Assembly (NCBI GenBank): GCA_000171875.1
Contig: ABHI01000001.1
Coordinates: 507,001-571,000, forward strand
Direction: 5' to 3'
DNA: 64,000 nt
DNA from: Flavobacteriales bacterium ALC-1
GTDB taxonomy: Bacteria > Bacteroidota > Bacteroidia > Flavobacteriales > Flavobacteriaceae
In this document: positions 17,196 to 25,301 of the stretch, one piece after another
Numbering within the stretch: position 1 is the stretch's first letter
Layout of the letters: every line of letters begins with the position of its first letter
Position numbers and translations under genes: made by a program
Notes under the pieces: model-generated
What the model was told of the DNA's origin: nothing
Database searches by the model: none
What the model saw: only the letters and a program-made list of their open reading frames with translations

Positions 17196-17229
17196 CAGGT
17201 TTAAATTTTCTTTTAAACCCTGTTTTTTG
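17196..17229 (+). terminator. intrinsic terminator after the GNAT gene
   Basis: GGTTTAAA (17198-17205) pairs with TTTAAACC (17212-17219) over a six-base loop, followed by CTGTTTTTTG. The stem is AT-rich, so the terminator is moderate. This stretch is also part of the upstream region that resembles the one before the paralogous gene at 10230. Confidence 0.55.
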
Positions 17230-17236
17230 TTTTATA

Positions 17237-17287
17237 TCGAACCCCAAAGCACATTAACCAAAAAAAAGTGCAAAACATCTTAATTTT
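17237..17287 (+). promoter_or_regulatory. upstream block shared by the two secreted paralogues (copy 2)
   Basis: Aligns with 10072-10122 over about 50 bases, best at TGCAAAACATCTTA (17269-17282). A TAnnTTTG box (TAAATTTG, 17311-17318) follows 30 bases further on and is the probable promoter of the gene at 17393. Confidence 0.45.
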
Positions 17288-17392
17288 ATAATTAATGGAA
17301 TAAATGCTTATAAATTTGTAGGGTAAACAGTACATATTCTTAAATGAAGATTTATTGTTTCGTTTGTTTCCCAAAAACAAAACCTACTTATT

Positions 17393-18286
17393 ATGAGAAC
17401 ATTATGCACTGCCGTATTTTTGCTTTTGACAACACTTTCTTATTGTCAGAAATCTACATTATTACAGAATGTAAATATTAGAGCAAAAGAATTAAAGCAT
17501 CATTTAAATAAAACTGAAGATAGTCTTATCCTTGTAGGAGAACGTACCATCTATAAGGTTGAAATTTTTAATAAAGATTTTGAACGTACCATTATCGTAA
17601 AAGATTCTAAAGTAAAAATTCCATTAAAAGATATTCCCGTAGGGCGATTTGTTGTAGAAGCCGTTTTACCAGATAGACTTGTAGTCATAACACTATTAAG
17701 AAACGAATCTCTAAACCAACCTCTTAACAGGCCTATGCCTAGAAGAAAAATATCCCTTTTTGGTGATGCTCCTTTAGCGGCTGCAAAACCTAAAATTACA
17801 CCAAAAAAGAAAGCAGTTGAGCCTAAGATAGCTGAGGTTGTTAAAAAAGCAAATGTTACTATAAAGAAGCCAACTGTGGCCATTAAAAAAGCCATGGTTA
17901 TTGATGCTACAGTAATAGATATTAAAAGAAAAGCTATAAGGAAAAAATCAGCAGTAATAGATAACGCATCAGAAGATTCTAATGAAAGAATTATACAATC
18001 TTATTGGATTGTATATAAGACAAATAACAGACATAGCTCAGGAAGACAAATGCGATTTGGTGATGAGGCAATGGTTAACAAAATGATATCACACATTAAT
18101 CTAGACCGAAGAACAATTGCTGGTAGAGATAATGAATTAATAGTATGGGAAGTCTATGATGTTTCAGCATTTTTGAAATACAAAATGAGGCATTCTGAAG
18201 ATTTTAGTAAGCAAGCAGAATGTTTTAATGCTGTACCATACTTTAAAACAGAAAAAGGTCCATCTGAGCCAGAACCTAAACCTTAG
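17393..18286 (+). CDS. secreted protein of unknown function, paralogue of the protein at 10230-11000
   Basis: 297 residues. Signal peptide about residues 1-18, ending near SYCQ. The N-terminal domain (YKVEIFNKDFERTIIVKDSK, then LKDIPVGRFVVEA) and the C-terminal domain (YWIVYKTNNRHSSGRQMRFGD, then ELIVWEVYDVSAF) match the paralogue. Between them is a low-complexity insert of about 55 residues (roughly 130-185) rich in Lys, Ala, Val and Ile, which the paralogue mostly lacks. No known function. Confidence 0.7.
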   Translation: MRTLCTAVFLLLTTLSYCQKSTLLQNVNIRAKELKHHLNKTEDSLILVGERTIYKVEIFNKDFERTIIVKDSKVKIPLKDIPVGRFVVEAVLPDRLVVITLLRNESLNQPLNRPMPRRKISLFGDAPLAAAKPKITPKKKAVEPKIAEVVKKANVTIKKPTVAIKKAMVIDATVIDIKRKAIRKKSAVIDNASEDSNERIIQSYWIVYKTNNRHSSGRQMRFGDEAMVNKMISHINLDRRTIAGRDNELIVWEVYDVSAFLKYKMRHSEDFSKQAECFNAVPYFKTEKGPSEPEPKP

Positions 18287-18291
18287 TAATT

Positions 18292-18627
18292 TTATTTTTT
18301 AAGTTCTAACTTCTCGGCGAAATAATCACAGAAATCTTTCATAGTCGCTGTCATTTTTTCGTCTTGAGTTGCTCTTAAAAATGTATCACTCATAGTTACC
18401 AAAGTTTGATGAAAAAACAATTTCATTTCATCTACTGGCATATCTTTAGTCCATAAATCTATCTTTAAAGTTTCTTGAGCTTTACTATCCCAAACAGATA
18501 ACATTACAGCTTTTGCCTCTTCGTTAACAACACCACCATCTTGTGCAGACCAATTCAATTTTTCTGGTACTCGATTTTCATCAAGTTCTACATTTAGCTC
18601 TATTTTAGAATGTATAGTTTTAGACAT
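18292..18627 (-). CDS. gldC: gliding motility protein GldC
   Basis: 111 residues. HSKIELNVELDENRVPEKLNW followed by SAQDGG and the closing FLRATQDEKMTATMKDFCDYFA are characteristic of flavobacterial GldC, a small cytoplasmic protein found beside gldB and required for efficient gliding in Flavobacterium johnsoniae. Its ATG overlaps the gldB stop by one base (TAATG), so translation is coupled. Confidence 0.93.
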   Translation of the reverse strand: MSKTIHSKIELNVELDENRVPEKLNWSAQDGGVVNEEAKAVMLSVWDSKAQETLKIDLWTKDMPVDEMKLFFHQTLVTMSDTFLRATQDEKMTATMKDFCDYFAEKLELKK

Positions 18628-19607
18628 TACTTTTTGGGTTTAAATTTTGATTTTCTAAAAATTTCTTCTGGCTCTTTTTGTAAAATTGTCATTAGATCTT
18701 CTCCTGACTTGTCAGCATAAGCTTTAACAATTTGCCAACCTATATATTGTCCTAATCGTCCTGGAGATTCATTATCTAAATCTAAATAAAACTTAGAAAA
18801 CGGTGCATCTGCAATAAAGCGATTTGGTATCTCACTATCTGTACTATACAATAATTCTTTCTCTACAAAATAACTCCATATCTGGTTTTCGTTAGCCTCT
18901 GCCCATTTTATATGGTCTTCAGAATAGCCGATTTTTTCAGCATCAGTTTTAAACGGAATTATAACATCTTTAAAGTAGAGTAATTTTCCAAAATAAACCA
19001 TTTCATCTAAAAAGGTTTTTCTGTTAGATTGAGATGCGTATTTTTTAGCATACTCATCAGCTAAATTGGCTACGATTTGAGTTTCGTTAAAGTTTTCAGC
19101 CAAATATTGAGGAATACCTCCATCTACATAAAATCTGTGGGTATTACCTAAATAATTATCTAGTGCTATCAAAGCAATTGTGTCTGTAACAATGACTTTA
19201 TTTCTATACTGAACAAAGTTAGTTAATGTCACTACCTTAGGTGTAGAAAACACCTTGTCGTAATATTTAATATGCTGAAACATTTGAGTCAATTCTTTCT
19301 CAGTAGTCTTAAAATCTTTAAAGACAGTATTAACCTCTTCTAATATTTCACGCTGTAAAGTGTCATTTAGTCTATTAACCCAAATAGAGTCAGGTGTATG
19401 TTTAGAAAATAAATAAGGATAGGTTTGTTTTAAGCCTTGCAAATTACTAGGCTCTGCATTTAATTCTGCTAAATCAAATCGTTCTAAAACAAAGTCTACT
19501 TCAATATTTGCAATTTCTTTTTCAATTTTAGAGTCCTCATTACAAGACACAAAGGTTAATCCAAATATTAAAATTAAATAAATTCTTATCTGCATTTGGT
19601 AAAACAT
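18627..19607 (-). CDS. gldB: gliding motility lipoprotein GldB
   Basis: About 326 residues with lipobox TFVSC near residue 22. Conserved GldB segments include VDFVLERFDLAELN, NYLGNTHRFYVDGGIPQYLAE and the closing SPGRLGQYIGWQIVKAYADKS. GldB is a lipoprotein essential for gliding. The open frame extends back to a TTG at 19646, but that codon lies inside a -7 promoter box (19644-19651), so the start is ATG 19607 or ATG 19595; 19607 is given here. Confidence 0.9.
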   Translation of the reverse strand: MFYQMQIRIYLILIFGLTFVSCNEDSKIEKEIANIEVDFVLERFDLAELNAEPSNLQGLKQTYPYLFSKHTPDSIWVNRLNDTLQREILEEVNTVFKDFKTTEKELTQMFQHIKYYDKVFSTPKVVTLTNFVQYRNKVIVTDTIALIALDNYLGNTHRFYVDGGIPQYLAENFNETQIVANLADEYAKKYASQSNRKTFLDEMVYFGKLLYFKDVIIPFKTDAEKIGYSEDHIKWAEANENQIWSYFVEKELLYSTDSEIPNRFIADAPFSKFYLDLDNESPGRLGQYIGWQIVKAYADKSGEDLMTILQKEPEEIFRKSKFKPKK

Positions 19608-19630
19608 TTTTAATCCTAACACGTTTCTGT

Positions 19631-19638
19631 TATTTTTG
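19631..19638 (+). promoter_or_regulatory. nadE promoter, -7 box
   Basis: TATTTTTG matches TAnnTTTG and lies 44 bases before the nadE ATG. It faces away from the gldB box at 19644-19651; the two start points would be only a few bases apart, so the promoters overlap back to back. Confidence 0.55.
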
Positions 19639-19643
19639 TTGTG

Positions 19644-19651
19644 CAAAGGTA
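19644..19651 (-). promoter_or_regulatory. gldBC promoter, -7 box
   Basis: On the minus strand the sequence reads TACCTTTG, an exact TAnnTTTG match, about 37 bases upstream of the ATG at 19607. It rules out the TTG at 19646 as the gldB start. Confidence 0.55.
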
Positions 19652-19681
19652 CACTTCTTTGTTTTAAAATTTCTAAAAAAT

Positions 19682-20470
19682 ATGCAAACAGAAAAGGTTG
19701 TAAATCATATCGTAGATTGGTTAAAAGATTATGCTACAAAGGCAAGAGTTAATGGTTTTGTTATTGGTATCTCTGGTGGTATAGATTCTGCAGTCACCTC
19801 AACACTTTGTGCTAAAACTGGTTTAGACCTTTTGTGTATAGAAATGCCTATTCACCAAGCGGCTAGCCATGTCACTAGAGCACAAGAGCACATTTCGCAA
19901 TTAAAAAAGCGTTTCCCAAATGTTAAAGACACACGAGTAGATTTAACACCAGTTTTTGAAGAATTTAGAACTGAAGTTAGTTTAGATGGCAAACAAGCAA
20001 TAGTAGATATGGCATTAGCAAATACTAGAGCGCGCTTAAGGATGACAACACTATATTATCATGCTGGTTTATTGGGTTTACTTGTTGCTGGAACCGGAAA
20101 TAAGGTTGAAGATTTTGGTGTAGGATTTTATACTAAATATGGAGATGGCGGAGTGGATTTAAGCCCGATAGCAGATTTGATGAAATCTGAAGTTTACGAC
20201 ATAGGCAACTATCTAAAAGTACCAGATTCTATTATGAAAGCCGCTCCAAGTGATGGTTTGTTTGGAGATGCAAGAAGTGATGAAGATCAAATTGGTGCTT
20301 CTTATCCTGAATTAGAATGGGCTATGCAAATGAAAGATGAAGGTAAAGCAGCGGAAGACTTTGAGGGCAGAAAGCGTGAAGCTTTTGAAATTTTTATGCG
20401 TTACAATAGGGCAAATCAACATAAAATGGTTCCTATACCAATTTGTGAAATTCCTAACAATCTAATGTAA
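19682..20470 (+). CDS. nadE: NH3-dependent NAD+ synthetase
   Basis: 262 residues, the short ammonia-dependent form without a glutaminase domain. The ATP pyrophosphatase loop SGGIDS is at residues 31-36. LVAGTGNKVEDFGVGFYTKY and GDGGVDLSPIADLMKSEVY are conserved blocks of the NaAD-binding site. It converts nicotinate adenine dinucleotide to NAD+ in the cytoplasm. Divergent from gldB. Confidence 0.95.
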   Translation: MQTEKVVNHIVDWLKDYATKARVNGFVIGISGGIDSAVTSTLCAKTGLDLLCIEMPIHQAASHVTRAQEHISQLKKRFPNVKDTRVDLTPVFEEFRTEVSLDGKQAIVDMALANTRARLRMTTLYYHAGLLGLLVAGTGNKVEDFGVGFYTKYGDGGVDLSPIADLMKSEVYDIGNYLKVPDSIMKAAPSDGLFGDARSDEDQIGASYPELEWAMQMKDEGKAAEDFEGRKREAFEIFMRYNRANQHKMVPIPICEIPNNLM

Positions 20471-20599
20471 TATTTGCTTTTTATCGAATAAATTAGTAAA
20501 GACACTTAGTTTTTATTAATTTTACCTAACAAATCTCCACTAATTACTAACCAGCATTTGTTATTATAATAATTAACCCTAACCAAAAAATCAATTATC

Positions 20600-21229
20600 A
20601 TGATACGTATTCTGATTGTTGACAGTCATCCTATTGTAAGAACTGGTTTAGAACTATTCTTAAACAGTAAACCAGACTTTAAAGTCATAGGAAATTTAAG
20701 TAGCGGCATAGAAATTTTTGAATTTGTAAGACGTAATCAAGTAGATGTAATCATTTCTGAAGTCGATTTACCTGAACTTAATGGTATTACAGCACTAAGA
20801 GCCATTAAAAAAGAGAATAAATCTATAAACGTTTTAATGTTTAGCCACCAACCTGAAGAAATTTACGCCATTAGTACACTAAAAGCCGGTGCATCTGGTT
20901 ATTTAAACAAAACGGCAAATGTAGAAACTATTGAAGCTGCAGTAAGAAAAATTCATTCTGGAGAGGTTTCTCTTAGTGAAAAAATGGATAAGCATTTACG
21001 TTACGAGGATACTCGTAAGAGCAGAAGCCGTATGTTTAAAAAACTTTCTACTAGAGAAGTTGAAGTTTTAAAACTACTTTCAATTGGTAGAAAGAACAAA
21101 GAGATTGCTCAAGAGTTAGATATTAATGAAAAAACTGTTAGTACATACAAAGCAAGGCTTTTTAAGAAGTTAAATGTAACTAACATCATAGATTTAATTC
21201 ACCAAGCTAAACATCACAACCTTACTTAG
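20600..21229 (+). CDS. LuxR/NarL-type response regulator with atypical receiver domain
   Basis: 209 residues: a receiver domain (1-120) and a LuxR helix-turn-helix (about 146-205; LSTREVEVLKLLSIGRKNKE, then LDINEKTVSTYKARLFKKLN). The receiver keeps D8, S82 and K104, but the phosphoacceptor position is Glu (E54 in VIISEVDLPELNG, where VxxxDxxxP is expected) and the second acidic-pocket residue is S9 instead of Asp. It is thus probably not activated by normal phosphorylation; Glu may mimic the active state. The stop overlaps the convergent dnaG stop by four bases. No histidine kinase lies beside it. Confidence 0.9.
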   Translation: MIRILIVDSHPIVRTGLELFLNSKPDFKVIGNLSSGIEIFEFVRRNQVDVIISEVDLPELNGITALRAIKKENKSINVLMFSHQPEEIYAISTLKAGASGYLNKTANVETIEAAVRKIHSGEVSLSEKMDKHLRYEDTRKSRSRMFKKLSTREVEVLKLLSIGRKNKEIAQELDINEKTVSTYKARLFKKLNVTNIIDLIHQAKHHNLT

Positions 21230-23193
21230 CCACCAACAACTTTACCAAGTTTACGAGACAGTAACATTTTAAGGCCTACGTAATCTTTTACGTCCTCCAT
21301 TATCGTTCTAGAATCAGAATCTTCTCTTAACGTATCATTTCTGTATTCTTCAACTTTTTGGTCTATTAGATAACACCGTAAACTCAAGATAGTTTGGCTA
21401 ACTAATTGTGGTACAGAATGCTCTTTTTCTTTAGGTATAATTTGATTACGCTCCCAATCGTGAAGATTATATTTTTCATCTTCCATTAAAATACTAGTTA
21501 CTGTACTTGCAGATTCTTGATCGAGTTGATTCACAAAATCTTTAGTAGAAAAATTCTCGTCTTGGTTTAATCGGTCTATTATTGAATAATACAGCTCTTT
21601 AAATTTTTCATTAGAAAACATCATTTCATCTTCCTGAAGATCTAAGTATATTTTTTCAAACACTCTAGTTTCTTGCATCGTTGGCTCTAGAATTAAATCT
21701 CCAGAAACTGCATCTTCTTTTAAAATTAAATCCTCAAATTGTTCTGTTCTATCCCCATAGAGCATCAGTATTTCAATAATCTTTCTTTCGAGTTCGTACT
21801 GCACATTAACCTTTTGCTTTGGTTGTGGCTCATTTTTTACAACTTGAAACGCTTTTTGCTCTTGCTTATACTTTTTATTAGTTTCTTCAAAATCTTTCTT
21901 ACTGATTTGTGCTAAAGTGCTAAACAATACATTCTCACTAATATCCATTATGCGTGCACATTCTTGGATATAAATTTCGCGTTTTATAGAATCTGGTATT
22001 TTAGAAATACTATTAACTATTTCTCTAATAGTTTCAGCCTTTTTGATAGGATCATTATTAGCTTCCTTTACTAAAAGTGAGGCTTTAAACTGAATAAAGT
22101 CTTTTGCATTATTATTGAGGTATTCGGTAAGCTCTTCTAAAGTATTTGATTTCGCAAAACTATCTGGGTCTTCGCCATCGGGAAACGTACATACCTTAAC
22201 GTTGACTCCTTGCTCTAAGATTAAATCTATTCCTCGTATTGAAGCTCTTATTCCTGCAGCATCACCATCAAATAATACGGTTATATTATTAGTAAGTCTA
22301 TTAATTAAACGAATCTGTTCGGCAGACAAAGCTGTACCAGAAGAAGACACCACGTTTTTAATTCCAGCTTGATGAAACTGAATAACATCTGTATAACCTT
22401 CTACCAAATAACAATTATCCTCTTTAGCTATACTTTGCTTAGCAAAATATAAACCGTATAAAATTTTGCTCTTATGGTAGATTTCGCTTTCCGGAGAATT
22501 AAGGTACTTTGCCGCTTTTTTGTCGTTAACTAAAATACGTCCACCAAAACCAAGGATACGTCCACTCATACTATGAATTGGAAACATGACTCTACCCTTA
22601 AATCTATCGAAACGTTTTTGTTCTTTAACTATTGTGAGCCCAGTTTGCTCAAGAAAATCTATATTATAACCTTTACCTAAAGCATCATCTGTAAAGGCTT
22701 GCCACTCATCTAAAGCGTAACCCAATTGAAACTTTTTAATAGTCTCTTCAGTAAATCCACGTTCTTTAAAATAGCTTAGACCAATGGCTTTTCCTTGATC
22801 CGTTTTGTGCAATATTTTCTGAAAATACTCATTCGCATACTCACTCACTAAATACAAACTTTCTCTTGCATTTTGCTGTGCTTTTTCTTCGTCTGTACGT
22901 TCCGTTTCCTCTATCTCTATATTGTACTTTTTTGCTAAATATTTAATAGCTTCTGGATAGGTGAAATGCTCGTGTTCCATTAAAAATGTTACTGCATTTC
23001 CACCTTTACCGCTAGAGAAATCTTTCCAAATTTGTTTTACAGGCGAAACCATAAAACTAGGAGAACGCTCATCACTAAATGGACTTAAGCCTTTAAAGTT
23101 GCTACCCGATTTTTTGAGTTGTACAAAATCACCAATCACCTCCTCTACGCGAGCGGTTTCAAATACTTGTGCTATGGTGTTTTGTGAAATCAA
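21226..23193 (-). CDS. dnaG: DNA primase DnaG, zinc ligands absent
   Basis: 655 residues. The N-terminal domain keeps the frame of the zinc-binding domain (KGLSPFSDERSPSFMVSPVK, then DFSSGKGGNAVTFLM), but all four ligands of the usual CPFH...CFGC are replaced: S37, S40, D58 and S61. The RNA polymerase core follows, with FGGRILVNDKKAAKYLNSPE and the TOPRIM motifs LVEGYTDVI and LFDGDAAG, and then a helical C-terminal helicase-binding region. It makes RNA primers at the replication fork. Loss of the zinc site seems to be lineage-wide in flavobacteria rather than damage, as the fold and length are intact. Confidence 0.94.
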   Translation of the reverse strand: MISQNTIAQVFETARVEEVIGDFVQLKKSGSNFKGLSPFSDERSPSFMVSPVKQIWKDFSSGKGGNAVTFLMEHEHFTYPEAIKYLAKKYNIEIEETERTDEEKAQQNARESLYLVSEYANEYFQKILHKTDQGKAIGLSYFKERGFTEETIKKFQLGYALDEWQAFTDDALGKGYNIDFLEQTGLTIVKEQKRFDRFKGRVMFPIHSMSGRILGFGGRILVNDKKAAKYLNSPESEIYHKSKILYGLYFAKQSIAKEDNCYLVEGYTDVIQFHQAGIKNVVSSSGTALSAEQIRLINRLTNNITVLFDGDAAGIRASIRGIDLILEQGVNVKVCTFPDGEDPDSFAKSNTLEELTEYLNNNAKDFIQFKASLLVKEANNDPIKKAETIREIVNSISKIPDSIKREIYIQECARIMDISENVLFSTLAQISKKDFEETNKKYKQEQKAFQVVKNEPQPKQKVNVQYELERKIIEILMLYGDRTEQFEDLILKEDAVSGDLILEPTMQETRVFEKIYLDLQEDEMMFSNEKFKELYYSIIDRLNQDENFSTKDFVNQLDQESASTVTSILMEDEKYNLHDWERNQIIPKEKEHSVPQLVSQTILSLRCYLIDQKVEEYRNDTLREDSDSRTIMEDVKDYVGLKMLLSRKLGKVVGG

Positions 23194-23300
23194 GAATTAG
23201 AATTTTAGCAAGTTTGTAAATTTAAGATAAAACATCTTGTATTAAAAATTAATACAAAAAAGTAATTTGACTTTCTCTTATCTAACGCTAAACGAAATTC

Positions 23301-23339
23301 AAAAAAAGCCTTAATCTATATGAACAGATTAAGGCTTTT
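23301..23339 (-). terminator. intrinsic terminator of the ECF sigma / OMP operon
   Basis: AAAAGCCTTAATCT (23304-23317) pairs with AGATTAAGGCTTTT (23326-23339) over eight bases. On the minus strand the hairpin is followed by a T run, 22 bases after the outer-membrane protein gene ends. Strong 14-bp stem. Confidence 0.9.
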
Positions 23340-23360
23340 AACACTCAAAAATTGACTGGT

Positions 23361-24467
23361 CTAGTCCATATCAAATCGAACTCCGACTGAAATATTATTT
23401 TGATCTATAGCTTGGTCTTTAAATAATGGGTTAAGATCGTATTTTACATATAAAGCAACTTCACCAAATGCTACGTAGCCACTTAAACCATAAACAAACT
23501 CACTAACTTCAAAACCGCCTCGCTGCTTATCCTTAATTCGGTTACCATCTTCTTTATACTTTAGCTTTTGCATGCTACCAATATTTAAACCTGCATAACC
23601 ACCTATACCTACTTTAATTTTATTGTAAGTTGAATATCTAAAATACTTTTCTTTTTCAATCTTTTTAGACGGACCAAATTCTATATGTAAAGGGAATACT
23701 AGATTTGTTGTTCTAAATTTTGCCTTGTTCAAATCTGAAGGAAATTCTTGCAATGAAATATCACCATCTGTATTCACTAAAAAGTTATTATCCTTAATAT
23801 CAAACTTGTTCCATTGAAAAGAGAAACCATACTTTAATCTCCAAAAGTTTGTATTGTCAAAAATTCTTGTTTTCCAAGCATATCCTAATTCAATAAAACC
23901 AGAACCCCCTATTTTATATGGCGAATCATCTAAATTTTGACCATCTATTAATGCATTATTAAATCCAACAGCAAAGACAATATCTTCAGTTGTTCTTCTG
24001 TCATATTTTCTAGGCTTATCCTTAGATTTTTCACCTAAGTATATAAAACTTTCTTTTTCATCTTTACCCCTTCCAATTCTAAACACAAATCCATCGTCAC
24101 CTGAATCATATCTTCTATATTGATATGCATCATAGCCATTTCTTCTTAATAGTTCAATTTGTTTGTCTATTATTTCTGTTCGATTTTCTATGTTCAGAGC
24201 TGCTTTCTTCGCAGCTTCTTTTTTTAAATTCTCTGCTTCTTCAGCGGTAATCTCTTTTTTATCTAAGCGTTTATTAATCTTAGATATTTTTAATTTTAAA
24301 ATATCTCTTTCTTGATCTTCAATTTTAGATTTATCTTCCTCTAGCACGCTAATTTTCTTATCCAATTTCTCTTTTTTAACTGAGTCCAATTCTTTGCTTT
24401 GTCCTTGTACAGTAGCAAATGTTAGTGATATTACTAAATAGACTACTAATCTTGTAATTGTGTTCAT
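23361..24467 (-). CDS. outer-membrane beta-barrel protein with N-terminal coiled coil
   Basis: 368 residues. Signal peptide about 1-22 (ATVQGQ). Residues about 25-110 are charged and helical (LDKKISVLEEDKSKIEDQER and similar), probably a coiled coil. From about 160 there are alternating strands ending in the aromatic-rich pattern of small porins (GFIELGYAWKTRIFDNTNFW; GVGGYAGLNIGSMQKL; closing ISVGVRFDMD). It is the last gene of a three-gene unit with an ECF sigma factor and a membrane regulator and may be the target of that sigma factor. Confidence 0.72.
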   Translation of the reverse strand: MNTITRLVVYLVISLTFATVQGQSKELDSVKKEKLDKKISVLEEDKSKIEDQERDILKLKISKINKRLDKKEITAEEAENLKKEAAKKAALNIENRTEIIDKQIELLRRNGYDAYQYRRYDSGDDGFVFRIGRGKDEKESFIYLGEKSKDKPRKYDRRTTEDIVFAVGFNNALIDGQNLDDSPYKIGGSGFIELGYAWKTRIFDNTNFWRLKYGFSFQWNKFDIKDNNFLVNTDGDISLQEFPSDLNKAKFRTTNLVFPLHIEFGPSKKIEKEKYFRYSTYNKIKVGIGGYAGLNIGSMQKLKYKEDGNRIKDKQRGGFEVSEFVYGLSGYVAFGEVALYVKYDLNPLFKDQAIDQNNISVGVRFDMD

Positions 24468-24515
24468 AACTGTTCGTTTTTTGATGATTTATATTTATTT
24501 GATTTGATTCTAGTT

Positions 24516-25301
24516 TTAATTGTTACGGTCCGCAACTGCTGTTTTTACGGTTTTATAACTATCTTTAAGTGCATCAAACACTTTACTTCTAAAGGATTGT
24601 CCCATATCGTCTTCTACACTCATTAGTAAAGCATTTGCATCAACGGTTTTAGATGTTTCTTTCTGTAACTTATCCTTAAACAACTCTTTACTTGCCACTT
24701 TTAATAATGAATCTATTTCTCTGTCCGTAACTGTTGTGTTTTCAGTTTTTATTTTAGTTATTGCTTTTGCAACTGCCTCTTTCATTTCTACTTTATTCAA
24801 TAGTTCATTAGCTTTTTCACTAATTAGATTGTCTTGTTTTAAGCCGTCATTTTTAACACTTATATTGTTTTGCTCTGCGAGTTTAGTTTGAGCTTTTTGT
24901 TTTTTATTAATTACCTTTTTATAATCTATAATTTGTGGCTCTTTAGTAATTAATGAGTTATTTTTTTCGCTATCCACATTATCTTCTTCACTTGCTAATT
25001 CAATAGATTCAGTAGCGTTTAGTTTTTGTGCTTCAGCTTCTATCTGTTGCTCTTTTACTTTATCTTGAACTATTTGTGGTGTGGCCTCAGTAGATTGATT
25101 ACCTCTAAAAAACTGTGTAGATATTGCTATCATAATAATAATGCCTGCTGCAATACTCAACCACCAAAAGATCGAGTTTTTAGATGTCTTCTCTTCTGCA
25201 TCTAAACGATCGGATAGTTTTGACCAACCATCTGATGATGGTGACAAGCTACGTTTTTCGAGTTTGTCTTTTATATTTTCTTCAAATTTAATTGGTGCCA
25301 T
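24516..25301 (-). CDS. single-pass membrane protein, probable regulator of the adjacent ECF sigma factor
   Basis: 261 residues. Cytoplasmic N-terminus of about 40 residues (FEENIKDKLEKRSLSPSSDG, then WSKLSDRLDAEE), one membrane segment at about 44-62 (IFWWLSIAAGIIIMIAIST) and a long Lys/Glu-rich periplasmic tail. This layout and the 14-base overlap with the sigma gene suggest an anti-sigma factor, but no zinc or ASD motif is visible, so the role is inferred from position. Confidence 0.6.
   Translation of the reverse strand: MAPIKFEENIKDKLEKRSLSPSSDGWSKLSDRLDAEEKTSKNSIFWWLSIAAGIIIMIAISTQFFRGNQSTEATPQIVQDKVKEQQIEAEAQKLNATESIELASEEDNVDSEKNNSLITKEPQIIDYKKVINKKQKAQTKLAEQNNISVKNDGLKQDNLISEKANELLNKVEMKEAVAKAITKIKTENTTVTDREIDSLLKVASKELFKDKLQKETSKTVDANALLMSVEDDMGQSFRSKVFDALKDSYKTVKTAVADRNN

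Noticed and set aside
19608..19646. Upstream extension of gldB to a TTG start at 19646
   Set aside because: The TTG lies within a -7 promoter box (TACCTTTG, 19651-19644) and the extension would put a charged stretch before the lipoprotein signal.
22115..22372. Long open frames opposite dnaG and other genes on the other strand
   Set aside because: They lie wholly inside well-supported genes, lack family resemblance and have no start signals; they are shadows of the real frames.
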